Assembly: GCA_037157565.1 (NCBI GenBank)
Contig: JAZHRO010000063.1
Span: 89,370,001 to 89,434,000 of the forward strand
Direction of reading: 5' to 3'
Length of the DNA: 64,000 nt
From: Thalassia testudinum
Lineage: Eukaryota > Streptophyta > Magnoliopsida > Alismatales > Hydrocharitaceae
The notes below the pieces were generated by a model that was not told the origin of the DNA, ran no database searches, and saw only the letters and a list, made by a program, of their open reading frames with translations. This document shows, piece by piece, positions 35,801 to 46,517 of this stretch; positions within the stretch are counted from its first letter, which is position 1, and every line of letters starts with the position of its first letter. A program made the translations under genes and the position numbers.

Positions 35801-37823
35801 TAAAGGTGGCACCTTCATGCCAAGCAACAGTAAACAGTAAATGGACTAGGTGATAAAATGCCTCCCTTTTTATGTCCACCACCAATCGTCCTCCCTTTCA
35901 GCTTATCTTGAAAAGTACAAGTCTGAGCATCAAATATGGCATGTCAATTTAACTCTTTAGTAATTCTACTAACAGAAAGTAAATTGACGGGAAAACTGTC
36001 ATAAATAAAACATATGATAGCCTCAAAGTAGGGGTAACTAAAACCTCCCTATGACCAACTATCTGGGAATGTTTCCCATCTGCTACCTATACAATCTTGC
36101 CTGATAGTACAGGCCAAAGGTGACAGAAACATCTCTGATCTCCACTCAGGTGACATAAAGCTCCATAATCAACTAACCAGTCCACATAGCATTGATTATC
36201 TATCTAAGATTTTAAAGCAAAGTCTATACCTGAGCAGGAAATAAAGCAAGCAGTCTAGAGGTGTGGTAGCAAGCTCCTAAGTCAACTGAGTAATATGCTA
36301 CAATAACTCATCATACTCAACTCTGGAAATTGGAGTATAAGATCACTCGAGCTGTCAAGAGCAGTAACAACCTCATTGGTTGTTGGTGGTTGACCATATT
36401 TGGTCCAACACATAGCCTCATTATGTTCATGACTCCCATAATATGTGCAAGGAGGGCATCCTCTCCTAGTAGATGCACAACCTCTGACTCTACCACGTAT
36501 GGCTGGAGTCCCTCTACCGCGCCCTAATGTAGTAGCAAGGGCTGAAGTCTGTCCTGTAGACTCAGTAAAGGGCAATGTGACTACAATTCTATTAAATTTG
36601 CTATAGCTTCCTCAGGTGAAGGAAGCTTTGACAAGCCAGCAGAATACTCAAGTCCAAGGCCAGAAAGAAACTGTCGAACAACCTCCTTGTGATACTCTCC
36701 CTATGTAGCACATGTACAGACAGGCCTGCATGCATTGTATTTCTCAAGGAGACCGTTCAAGGTGGAATAATATTGGGACAATGGGTGGCCCTCCTGACGA
36801 AGTTGAGAGAGCTCGCTGTAAATCTAAAAGACTACGAGTTCTCATGGAAATAAGTGTCATGTAAATTATCCTGCATCTCCTTTGTCCCATAGTACATGAT
36901 CTCATCCCCAATCCGAGGAATAACACAATTCACAGTCCATGCTTGGGCCATGGCATTATCCTTCTTCCAGGTAGCATTCCTACCTGTCTTATTTGTTGGC
37001 TCCAGTTAAAGTACATGCTCTTTGTCATGGCCTTTCACAGTCATTAGAAAGGTCTGTGATCATTGGAGATGGTCTCATCCAATTTCACCATTAGACAAAA
37101 GAAGGGACTTTTATATGTCCTCGTTTCCAACATAGACTCCAAAGAACATGAAGATGCCATCTACTCTTCAATCAAAGCCAATCTAGCTCAACTTCAAAAT
37201 TTGAAAATATATATTTAAACCATAGTAGCACTAAATCAAGCCAAAAATTGATTTGATTTGATTGGAGAAGCCCAATCAACCTCCAATCAAAGCTACAGCC
37301 ACTAAGGTGCTACAACATGCGCCAGGGTACAGGGCCCAAAGGTAGTGCTGTAGTCATCGATAGACCGGTAGTGCCTCCTCCATGCGATGTTACGTGCTGC
37401 CGATCACCCGAAGAGGGCAGGTGGCAGTGCTAGGCCCACCAATTGCAAGTTGCAGTAGCATAAGAAGGTGGACAAAGCCTACTGGTGGCACTGACTCCCA
37501 CTAATAGGCTGTTGGTCCATTGTGGGTGGACACACGACGAGATGAAGCCTGGTGACACCTAAGAGAGAGGAAAAGAAGGGATTAAGGTGGAGGTTTTGGA
37601 AGCTAGGATTTTTGGTGAGATATCCAAGCACCAGTCTAGGACCATGGCTCTAGTACCAAGTCAAAGGAAATAAGTTTCTTATATTCAAATGAAACCCTAC
37701 CTCTCAATATATAGAAAGGTGAAAAAGGAAAGGGGAAAATTACATGACTACTCCAAAAGAAATACAAACCACAAAATAGTACATGAAAATAAGAAAGTAA
37801 TAATAGACTAAAGGGGCTCAACA
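32830..37823 (-). mobile_element. Copia element 1 (full length, decayed)
   Basis: A 4994-bp Ty1/copia element. The LTRs are 37659-37823 (5', 165 bp) and 32830-32995 (3', 166 bp). They are about 85 percent alike by eye, begin TGTTGAG and end CTTTGACT. The primer site GGTACTAGAGCC region lies at 37646-37658 (minus strand). The purine tract 'cuccaacttgatgggaag' at 32996-33012 is degenerate. The right target duplication is agtac (37824-37828); the left flank, agttt, matches at three of five. Small LTR size, domain order PR-IN-RT-RH and the element length resemble the Ale/Retrofit lineage, which is an inference. Confidence 0.88.
33060..37640 (-). pseudogene. Gag-pol of copia element 1
   Basis: Reading from the right: gag (to about 36280) ends with a zinc knuckle CTYYGSHEHNEAMC whose second Cys is Tyr. 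The protease (about 36150-36190) reads WLVDYGA, with the DSG Ser replaced by Tyr. The integrase zone includes 35177-35620 (HIDVWDFSRIP; SQQNGVVEQKHRHLLD, where the Glu of the catalytic triad remains). The 34750-35193 frame has DKLASRVIKCLPGYSCSQKGYRC. The RT zone has YVDY in place of YVDD (about 33910), with the second metal-binding Asp lost. RNase H has SANYVGFLTDRK-type and KKQAVVSRASAESEYRAMA motifs (33247-33483). Many stops and frameshifts make it inactive. Confidence 0.88.
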
Positions 37824-38398
37824 AGTACCAACTTTTCTTAGGCTCACGAAGGAGGTCTATGTCTTTCAGGATAGGCTTTTGATTTGCTTCAATTAATAAA
37901 TTAAGTATATAAATCCTTATTACATAGAGGATTAGGAAAAACACGTACGGACCTTAGACAACATAAATAGCAAAAATAGAATAACCTAACAAATGCAAGG
38001 AATATCGCATATCACTAGTTAGAGGGATATCGACACCCTTGCATCGTTTTTCCAATATATCGCCCGTATCGATGGATATCAATGACATATCGATGATTTG
38101 GAGGCCCATCTTCATAAAATTTTCATTATTCCATTAATATTCACCGATACCTACAATATACGTTGACAGAGTGCTAATAGTGCCCCATCTTGGTTCTTTG
38201 CCTTTTCCACTGTCATTTCTTCCTCTCCTGCTACTGCACCTTCATCTTTCCTCTCCCTTACAGCTGCATCTTCCTCTTGGGTGATTTGGAATCCTCTTTT
38301 AATATGAAAATAATAAACATACCTCTAATGGAGAAATAAATATTAAATTTTATTTTTGCGATGAAATATACCATATATACACATCCATATGCATGTAT
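37824..38398. repeat. 0.9-kb repeat unit R1, right part
   Basis: Continues unit R1 after copia element 1. 'agtaccaacttttc' here matches 'agtaccgacttttc' in R2 at 38631. It runs through 'aacataaatagcaaaaatagaataacc' and ends in a TA-rich tail 'catatgcatgtata'. It contains several ATCGATAT-like words. Confidence 0.75.
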
Positions 38399-39306
38399 AT
38401 ACACACATTATTTTACAAATTATGGATTGGATCGGATTGAATTCAAATCTCAACCCAATCCAATCCAATCCCATCCAGACCAAGCAGATCGATTTGGAAC
38501 AAATTGCAGATTTTCCGATCTGCATGGACCCTAACCACTAGGGCTTGCATGAATCAAATCAAGACATTCACAGCAAAGGAAAAGCAAGGTTTGGTCAAGT
38601 TGAGATGGAAAAATTTACACACCGATTTTGAGTACCGACTTTTCCGTCGCTCACAAAGGAGGTCTGTCTCTTTTAGGATAGGCTTTTGATTTGCTTCAAT
38701 TGAAGTACACATCGCATTGCATCAAAGCTTACTGGTTTTCTTCAATAAATCAAGTATATACTTTTGGTAGAAAGAAATAGGGAATCTGGTCTGTAAGCTT
38801 AACCCTAATCCTTATTATATACAGGACTGGGAAAAATATGTACAGACCCTCAGACAACATAAATAGCAAAAATAGAATAACCCAACCTATGAAAGGAATT
38901 ATATATCGCATATCACCAGTTTGAGGGATATCGACACCCTTGTAGCATTGTTTTCCCAATATATCACAAGTATCAGTGGATATTGGCAACATATCGATGT
39001 TTTGGAGGCCCCTTTTCACAAAATTTCCATTATTCTGTCGATATTCGACCATATGTGTCGATATGCATTGGCAGATCTACCGATAGTGCCCCATCTTGGT
39101 TCTTTGCCTGCTCCACTGCCATTTCTTCCTCTCCCCTGCTGCTGCACCTTCGTCTTTCCTCTTCCTTGCTACCACACCTTCCTCTTGGGTGATTTAGACT
39201 CCTCTTTTAATAAGAAAATAATAAACATACCTCTAATGGAGAAATAAATATTAAATTTTATTTTTCCAATGAAATATATCATATTTACACGTCTATATGT
39301 ATGTAT
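38399..39306. repeat. 0.9-kb repeat unit R2
   Basis: The most complete copy, 908 bases, in tandem after R1. The period measured from 'aaacatacctctaatggag' at about 38310 and 39224 is 914 bases. It has a central block of 'tatcgat'-type words. It carries no open frame of note. Copia element 2 is inserted at its right edge. A related but more diverged segment lies at about 62600-62760. Confidence 0.8.
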
Positions 39307-39479
39307 TGTTATATTTATGTTTATAAGGGGTGCTGTGTTATTTTATTTTGTATAGTAAGTCTATGATGTACTTTTCCCACACCTATATAGAGATGTAGGG
39401 ATTTCTTAGCAACCTAAGGAAGTTTGTTTTCTTCAACTTGATATCAAAGCCAAGGTTAAGAACTCCACCAAAAACAAAG

Positions 39480-39800
39480 CCCTAACCCTACCTGAAGCCT
39501 TCTCGCCAGAGCTACCGCCGCCACCACCGGTGGCCACGCCGACGTCGGACCACCACCGCAGCAGCAGCACCGACTGCTGCCGCTAGCTGCTGCAACAGTA
39601 GGCCAGCAGTAGACCACTACCGCCGCCAGCAGCAGCAGCAGCACCAGGCTGCCGTTGCCACCATCGCCAACAACGCAGGGCTACCGCCGCTGCCAGCAGC
39701 AAGTGCTGGTGGTGGCAGCATTAGGTCACAGCGTTGGGAAGAGCTACTGCGACCACCACCTAGGCCATCTGCCACCACTGCCCAAGCCTAGCTGCTGCTT
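39480..39800. repeat. GC-rich CAG/CCG triplet tract in copia element 2
   Basis: About 320 bases of 'cagcagcag', 'gccgccacc' and 'ccaccacc' triplets in place of normal leader/gag. Minus- and plus-strand frames here give Ala/Cys/Pro-rich low-complexity products and are not genes. Confidence 0.85.
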
Positions 39801-39959
39801 TTTGTGCTCTCTCTCCTGCTATTGGTGTTTGGCAGCAGAGAGAGGGCACATCTCTACCTTGTGTCTGATTGGAAGATCTTTGGATCGTAGTTGATGGAAT
39901 ATTGAAGCCAAGGATCTTCCAGAAAGATGATGTGATGGTCTTTTCAGATCTTATCTATT

Positions 39960-40150
39960 AGATTTGGGGTGTGTATTCCCCTTTGATACATGTTTTTGGG
40001 GTGTGTAGTCCCTTTGAATATTGACCGCATGTGAGCAGAGTTTTTTGGGGTGTGTATTCCCCGGTTGGTATATTTGTTGGGGTGTGTAGTCCCCATTTTC
40101 TGTCAATTTTCAAATCTAAAGTGTAAAGTTCAAGGGTGTGTACCCTTCTC
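39960..40150. repeat. Row of short hairpin repeats in copia element 2
   Basis: Five units of the form GGGGTGTGT(A)(T/G)TCCCC occur near 39964, 40000, 40050, 40079 and 40133, the last weaker (AGGGTGTGTACCCTT). The arms GGGG/CCCC can pair. Spacing is 30-55 bases. They lie between the triplet tract and the protease. Confidence 0.85.
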
Positions 40151-40189
40151 TGTGGCACGTTGAACTTTGTTTGTGGCAGTGTGGTTCAG

Positions 40190-43100
40190 TAAACATGGCA
40201 GTGTCTCAGTCAGAGATTGCACTAGGAACTGCCGTGAGTGATACTCAAACCATTGGTGTGACGTGGTTGATTGATTCAAGTGCTTCCAATCATTTATCCG
40301 GGAATCTGCAGTGCTTTAAACAGATTCAACCTGTCTCTCGGGGTCATACAGTACAGGTGGCTGATGGGTGGCTTGCTCCTATTGGTGCTCAAGGGGAAAT
40401 TAATGTTACCCCTTCTATGCAGCTTAATTATGTTCCGTTTGTTCCAGATTTATCCATGAACTTGCCCTCCGTTGGGTAATCTTTGATGAGTGTGGATGTA
40501 TTTTCCAGGATAGAATGACAGGAAAAATTATTGGTAGTGGGTATGGAGTTTACCGACTTCAGCAGGGTCCTATGGCTGCTGCATGTTGGGTTAGTACCAC
40601 ATCTGGGAGTGCTCTACAGTGGCATAGACGATTGGGCTATCCTTCTTTGGAAAAGTTATGCAGCTTATTCCTCATGTGTCCCCAACTACACAACTTTCCT
40701 GCGATGCATGTCAACTTGGGAAGCATCATAGATCTTCCTTTCCAGCTGTTACAGGACCACGCTTAACTTCATGTTTTCAATTAGTGCATCTTGATGTTTG
40801 GGGTCCCAGTAAGACTCCTAATAGAGCAGGACATCAATACTATTTGATTGTGGTTGATGATTTTTCCAGATTGTCCTGGCTATTTCTCAAGAAGAATAAA
40901 TCTGAAGTAGGTCACTAATTGAGAAGTTTGTGTTGATAAAAAATCAGTTTGATTTTGCATCAAGACTCTCAGATCTGATAATGCACTGGATTTTTATACT
41001 TGTCGGTTGATAGAATTCTATGGCATACATGGCATAATTCATCAGACCTCATGTCCTCACAATTCTCAGCAAAATGGAGTCGCAGAGAGAAAACACAAAC
41101 ATATCCTTGATATGACCAGAGCTCTTCTTACCAATAACAGTGTGCCACAGAACTATTAGGGAGATGCAGTTCTCACTGCTTGCTACCTTATTAATAGATT
41201 GCCCTCCTCAATAATTCACGAGCAAATACCATGGCAGGTACTTTATCCAAATGATGAGTTGCTTGATCTTCCACCCAAGACATTTGGGTGTGTGCTTTTA
41301 TACATCTCCTTAGACCTGGACGTGATAAATTAGCACCTAGAGCAGCCAAGTGTGTGTTTCTTGGCTATTCTTATACTCAAAAGGGGTATCGGTGTTTTGA
41401 TCCCCTACACCAGAGACATTATATCAATGCAGATGACACCTTTCATGAAGCAGCACCTTATTTTTCTGTTGCTGGCAAGCAGGTGTAGAGTGTGCCAGAG
41501 AATGTGCCTATACTAGTTGCTCCTATACCATTTGGTATATTCACAGATACTAGTACCCCTTCTCAGGTTGATGAGCCACCTACCAGCACATTCAGACCAG
41601 CACTAGTGGATGAAAGGACCTTTAAGGGTCACACCTATCAGTTGCCAGTTGTGAATAGGGCAAAGCCCCTTCCATCTATTCCACAGACTCCTCAGGTTAA
41701 TGTTGATAACCTAGAGGTAGTTTCTACTCAAGAGACTTTTTTAGGCACAGTGTCAGTAGATGTAGTAGGTGAGAGTTTGCCACCTGAGGATAATTCTCCA
41801 GGTCCTAATTCCATGAGTACTGATGAAGATATTCCTATTGCTATTAAGAAGGCTCCGCAATCTTGTGCCCAGTATCATGTTGCTGGGAGTGGTGTTACTA
41901 CTGATTCTCTGAGTTCGAAGTTTCATGCATTCACAGCTGCTGTTTCTAGTGCTGAGTTACCTACCTTGTACCAGCAAGCTCTACTACATCCAGACTGGAA
42001 GGCAGCTATGAAGGAGATGTTTGCACTTACTACCAGAGGTACTTGGGAACTGTCACCTTTACCGTCTGGCACGCATCTTGTTGGAGCCAGATGGGTCTTT
42101 GCCTTGAATACAACCCAGATGGGTCTATTTCAAGCTATAAGGCCCGCTTAGTGGCCAAAGAATTCACCCAAATATATGGGGTGGATTTATTTGACACGTT
42201 CTCCCCTGTTGCACGACTCTCTGCTGTTCGAATTCATATATCTGTTGCAACTCATTATAAATGGCAGTTACATCAGTTGGATGTTAAAAATGCATTTCTG
42301 TATGGAAACGTGAAGAAAGAGATATATATGCAGCAGCCACCTGGCTTTAAGATTCAGGGGGAGTGTGTATATAGGCTTCATAAGGCCATTTATGGTCTTA
42401 AGCAAAGCCCCCGAGACTAGTTCCAACACCTGTCCGAGGCATTGTCAGTTATTGGGATGCAGAGATCTTCATCGGATCATTCACTATTTGTGAGGAAGAC
42501 CAGTGGGGGTACAGTGGCTTTACTTGTGTATATGGATGATCTTATTCTTACAGGTGATGATGCAGAGGGTGTATCTCAGATGAAAAAATACTTTGCACAC
42601 CAGTTTGTCATGAAAGATCTTGGAAAGCTAAGATATTTTTTAGGCATTGAGTTTGCTACAAGTAAGCAAGGGACAATTATGTCGCAGAGGAAATATACCC
42701 TTGATATTCTTCAGGAGACGGGCATTTTAGGATCCAAAGCTGTAAATATTCCTATGGATCCTAAAATTCATCAGTTTGAGAATAATGTGAAGCTAAAGGG
42801 CAAGAAGGCATATCGACAGCTGGTAGGGAAGCTGTTATATCTATCACTAGGCCAGATATTAGCCTTGCAGTGGGGAAGCTGAGTCAGTTCTTAGATAAGC
42901 CCACTGAGGGTCATTGGCAGGCTGTGATGCAAGTGTTGAGGTACATTAAGGGATGTCCAGGTAGAGACATTCTTTTTCAAAGAAAGGCACCTATGACCAT
43001 TGTTACATACTAAGATGCAGATTATGTAGGTGATGTCGGGGATAGGCAGTTTACTACTGGTTTCTGTACCTTTGTTGCTGGAACTTGGTAACCTGGAGGA

Positions 43101-43480
43101 GCAAAAAACAAAGTGTTGTTTCACACTCTAGTGCTGAGTCTGAGTAGAGGGTCATGACACATACTGCTACTGAGATGATATGGATCAGATCTCTGTTACG
43201 AGATCTTCATATGGATGTTCAGGAACCTATGGAGATGCATTGTGACAACCGGGCTGCTACCTACATTGAAAACAATCATATGTTCCATGAGAGAACAAAA
43301 CATGTGGAAGTATATTGTCATTACACCAGGAGTTTGATTTAACAGGGTCTACTTCATACTATTTGTCTTGCCTCCTCAGACCAAACTGCTGACATGTTTA
43401 CCAATCCGTTGCCACGTCCCCAGTTTAAGAAGTGTAAAAATAAGCTAAGCATAATGGATATATATGCTCCAGCTTGAGGG
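40190..43480 (+). pseudogene. Pol of copia element 2
   Basis: Protease at about 40260-40300 (WLIDSSASNHLSG; the Gly of D-S-G is Ser). Gag-pre-integrase at about 40615-40740 (WHRRLGYPSLEKL; the second zinc His is Tyr; the Cys pair is split by a frameshift). Integrase at 40780-41500: LVHLDVWGPSKTP, RSDNALDFY and QQNGVAERKHK, so the catalytic triad residues are visible across frames. RT at 41950-42880, with a frameshift near 42115, a stop at the Trp of SPR-X-W (42418), and an intact YMDD box (LVYMDDLILTGDD, about 42528-42566). RNase H at 42880-43440, with CDNRAATYIENN and HERTKHVEV. It ends IMDIYAPA then a stop before the purine tract. The breaks abolish function. Confidence 0.9.
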
Positions 43481-43621
43481 GGAGTGTTGAGTTATGTTTA
43501 TGTTTGTAAGGAGTGTTGTATTATTTTATTTTGTATAATGGGTCTATGATGTACTTTTCCCACACCTATATAGAGGTGTAGGGATTTCTTGACAACCTAA
43601 GGGAGTTTGTTTTCTTCAACT

Positions 43622-44420
43622 TGTATATACACACATTACCCAACCCAATCCAATTTCTAATAAATCAAAAAAATTCTAATCCAATCCAATCCAAACCAAT
43701 CAGATCGATTTGGAACAAATTGCAGATTTTCCAATCTGCATGGACCCTAACCACTAAGGCCTGCATGAATCGAATCAAGACATTCATAGCAAAGGAAAAG
43801 TACGGTTTGGTCAAGTTGATATGGAAAATTTTACACCGATTTTGAGTACCAACTTTTCTGTGGCTCACAAAGGTGGTATGTGTTTTTTAGGATAGGTTTG
43901 ATTTGCTTCAATTGAAGTCAATATCGCATTACATCAAAGCTTCCTAGTTTTCTTCACTAATTCAAGTATATACTTTCGGTAGAAAGAAATAAGGAATCTA
44001 ATCTATTAGCTTAGTCCTAATCCTTATTACATAGAGAATTGGGAAAAATACGTACAGACCCTCAGGCAGCGTAAATGGCAAAAATAGAATAACCTAACAT
44101 ACACAAGGAATTGTATATTGCACATCACTAGTTGAAGGGACATCGACACCCATGAAATATCATTTTTCCAATATTATCACCCGCATCGGTGGATATCGAT
44201 GACATATTGATGTTTTGGAGACCCCTCTTCATAAAATTTCCATTATTCCGTCAATGTTCAACAATATCTATCGATATACGTAGGTAGATCTGCCAATAGT
44301 GTCCCATCTTAGTTCTTTGCCCTCTTCACTACAATTTCTTCCTGTCCGCTATTGCTACACCGTCTTTCCTCTCCCTTGCTGTTGTACATTCCTCTTAGGT
44401 GATTTATAGTCCTCTTTTAT
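43622..44420. repeat. 0.9-kb repeat unit R3
   Basis: Follows the right target duplication of copia element 2 and aligns with R2 from 'tgtatatacacacatta' to 'gtgattta.a.tcctctttta'. It lacks the terminal 85 bases seen in R1 and R2. Confidence 0.78.
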
Positions 44421-45303
44421 CTCTCAACAAGGTAATCACCCTCAACTCCTCAAGTGATCTTGTTTTCTTAAATTTCTTTGCATTGCTAGCTCCAGATTAC
44501 CATGTCTAAACCATGGTTTTAATCTTTAGATATACTTTATTATTGACTACATTAATGTTGCCTAACATTACCTTAGGGCCCATTTAGAGACGAGATAAAA
44601 CGCTGCAGTGATAAGTTAAAATGAAATAAGTGGAGATGAGTGTTTGTTTAGGTGATAGAATAAGGGGAGGGTTAACTGAGGGATAAAATGAATGGTGTAA
44701 TGATGTCATGTTAATAGATATTTATTTAATAGTATAAGTGGGAGTATAGAATATTAGTGGGTATTTTTTTAATATTAAAATTGGAAGTAAAGGATGTAGT
44801 GGGTATTTGTTTAATAGTAAAAGTAGAACTAAAAGTTATTGTGATTTGATTGGAATGATTAGAATATTGTGTGAATTTATGCTAAAGTAGTTGGAAAAAC
44901 TCTAACAAAAACCCTACAATAGGGAAAAACTCCCCAAACCTCACCACCAAATAGAGCCTTACTAAGATCACTAATTAAACTTCAATTTGATGATTTCATA
45001 GCCTAAATTACCATGTTTAGACCACGGTTATTGTTCATACCAAACTTGAATCTTTTGATATACTTGATTATTGGTGAGATTAATGTTGCCTATACATTAC
45101 CTTGTTAAGATCAGATCACTAATTAAACTCAAATTTGGTGATGATTTCACAGCCTAAATCGCGATGTTTAAACAACAGCTATTGTTCATACCAAACTTGA
45201 ATCTTTGGATATACTCGATTATTCAGTAGATAATATTGTCTACACAATGCCTTACTAAGATCACTAATTGAACTTCAATTTGATCATGATTGTATAGACT
45301 AAA
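44421..45303. repeat. 147-bp tandem repeat, about three units
   Basis: Units start 'gatcactaatt.aact' at about 44967, 45114 and 45258. An earlier partial unit lies at about 44495-44575, separated by the MITE. Shared wording includes 'ttgttcataccaaacttgaatctt' and 'gatatact.gattatt'. No coding potential is seen. It lies just 5' of the hAT relic. Confidence 0.82.
44576..44958. mobile_element. Tourist/Harbinger-like MITE, 383 bp
   Basis: The left end GGGCCCATTTAGAGACGAG and the reverse complement of the right end GGCTCTATTTGGTGGTGAG form imperfect inverted termini. They are flanked by TTA on both sides (44573-44575 and 44959-44961). TTA target choice and GGGCC..TTTG termini are typical of PIF/Harbinger MITEs. 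The tandem unit at about 45244-45265 shows the same site uninterrupted ('gccttactaagatcac'). There is no coding capacity. Confidence 0.8.
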
Positions 45304-45439
45304 CCTCATCTTAAAGCCACATTTACCATTCATTATGAGTTATTCATGTTAAATTGTGAACAGATGTCTTGTCAAAACAAGGTTAATAATTTGAAATGTT
45401 AATGACTTGTAGGTATTCAATCATGTCAAGAAAAGGTAA

Positions 45440-46517
45440 ACTCAAGCAATGCGAATGCTAGAGAAATTGGTTAGATTTATGGCACTCCCATAAATGAAGA
45501 CATAGGAAAGCCGCGATGTGACTTTTGTGGTAAAAAGATGATGAGAGGAGGTATCACAAGGTTGAAGTAGCTCTTGCTAGGTGGGTACAAGAATATAGAC
45601 AAGTGTCATAATGTTCCTAAAGAAGAGAGCACATTAGTGTTAGCAAATTTATAAGGAAAGAAAATGAAAGATCTAAAGAAGTCAAGAAGGGACGTAATGT
45701 TTCATTAGAAAATGTAGGAAAAAGGGTATACTGATATAAATGACTCAGATGACGATTCCGATATTCAACACCCTAGTAATGTTAAACTCCTGTACAAAGA
45801 TTGGCATATAAGGGTGCTATTAGAGAATCTCTAAGGAGTAAACATGAGAGGCGGAAAGAAAAGGAATTTACTTGTGGAAAGTCATTTTATATGGGAGAGT
45901 GAAGTATTTGTGCCATCCCCAAGCATCCAACAAAAAAAACAAAGGGGGGTAGAAGTTGGTAGATCAGCTAATATGAGATATATGCCAAGCACAGATAAGT
46001 AGAAAACCATTAAGGACATGTTCGAAAATGTAGAGAGAGGGTAGGAAAGGCCATCTCTACACCTTTGCACATGTAATTCCAGCAAATGTAGCAAACTGAC
46101 AATTTCGACAACACACTATGGATGAGATTGCCCAAGGAACAGGGGTGAAGGTGCCGACAAAGGAACAAGGTGAGGGGTCCTAACCCTCACAAGATTATGA
46201 ATAAGTATTTGTACATGACAAATAAGGACATCAACAAACAATTCGATGGGTTGAATAGAATATAGCTTGATTATAGAGTTTCCATTATGTGTGATGGGTG
46301 GACTAATTTCACAATAACATAAATAATAAATTTCCTTCTTTATTGCATTTTTTTTTAAACCTGTAGATGCATATGATCAAGTAAAAGATTACAAGTACAT
46401 ATAATGTTTAATGTTAACATTCTGGATGAAGTTGGACTTGAAATGTCGTGCAAATTGTTAGTGACAACAGTAATATTTTAAAAAAGCTAGAACAAAATTG
46501 ATGAAGTCCAGCAAGTA
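45440..46517 (+). pseudogene. hAT transposase relic, N-terminal part
   Basis: Encoded a DNA transposase of the hAT superfamily (plant DUF659 type). A BED zinc finger is visible near 45518-45620: CDFCGKKMMRGGITRL, then KNIDKCHNVPKEE; the expected His pair reads as a stop and Leu residues. After about 450 degenerate bases comes IMCDGWT (about 46286-46303), the first catalytic Asp box, and QIVSDNSN (about 46455-46478), the second. Stops and frameshifts occur throughout. The frame is broken at 46517 by LTR S3, inside a stretch reading LMKSSKY. Confidence 0.82.

Larger units (their letters stand above)
39307..43621 (+). mobile_element. Copia element 2 (4315 bp, perfect target duplication)
   Basis: 5' LTR 39307-39438 (132 bp) and 3' LTR 43485-43621 (137 bp). 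Both end TTCTTCAACT. The 3' copy has four extra bases (GAGT) after TGTT. The 5-bp target duplication tgtat is exact (39302-39306 and 43622-43626). The primer site TGATATCAAAGCC is at 39439-39451. The purine tract 'cttgagggggag' is at 43473-43484. The termini are TG...CT, not the usual TG...CA. It is related to copia element 1 but lies on the other strand. Gag appears to be missing. Confidence 0.92.

Noticed and set aside
39456..39894. Ala/Cys/Pro-rich frames in the triplet tract
   Set aside because: They are simple translation of CAG/CCG repeats on both strands within a retrotransposon leader.
39960..40150. CRISPR-like row of short palindromic repeats
   Set aside because: Only five short irregular units, spacers of unequal length, a plant retrotransposon context and no Cas genes.
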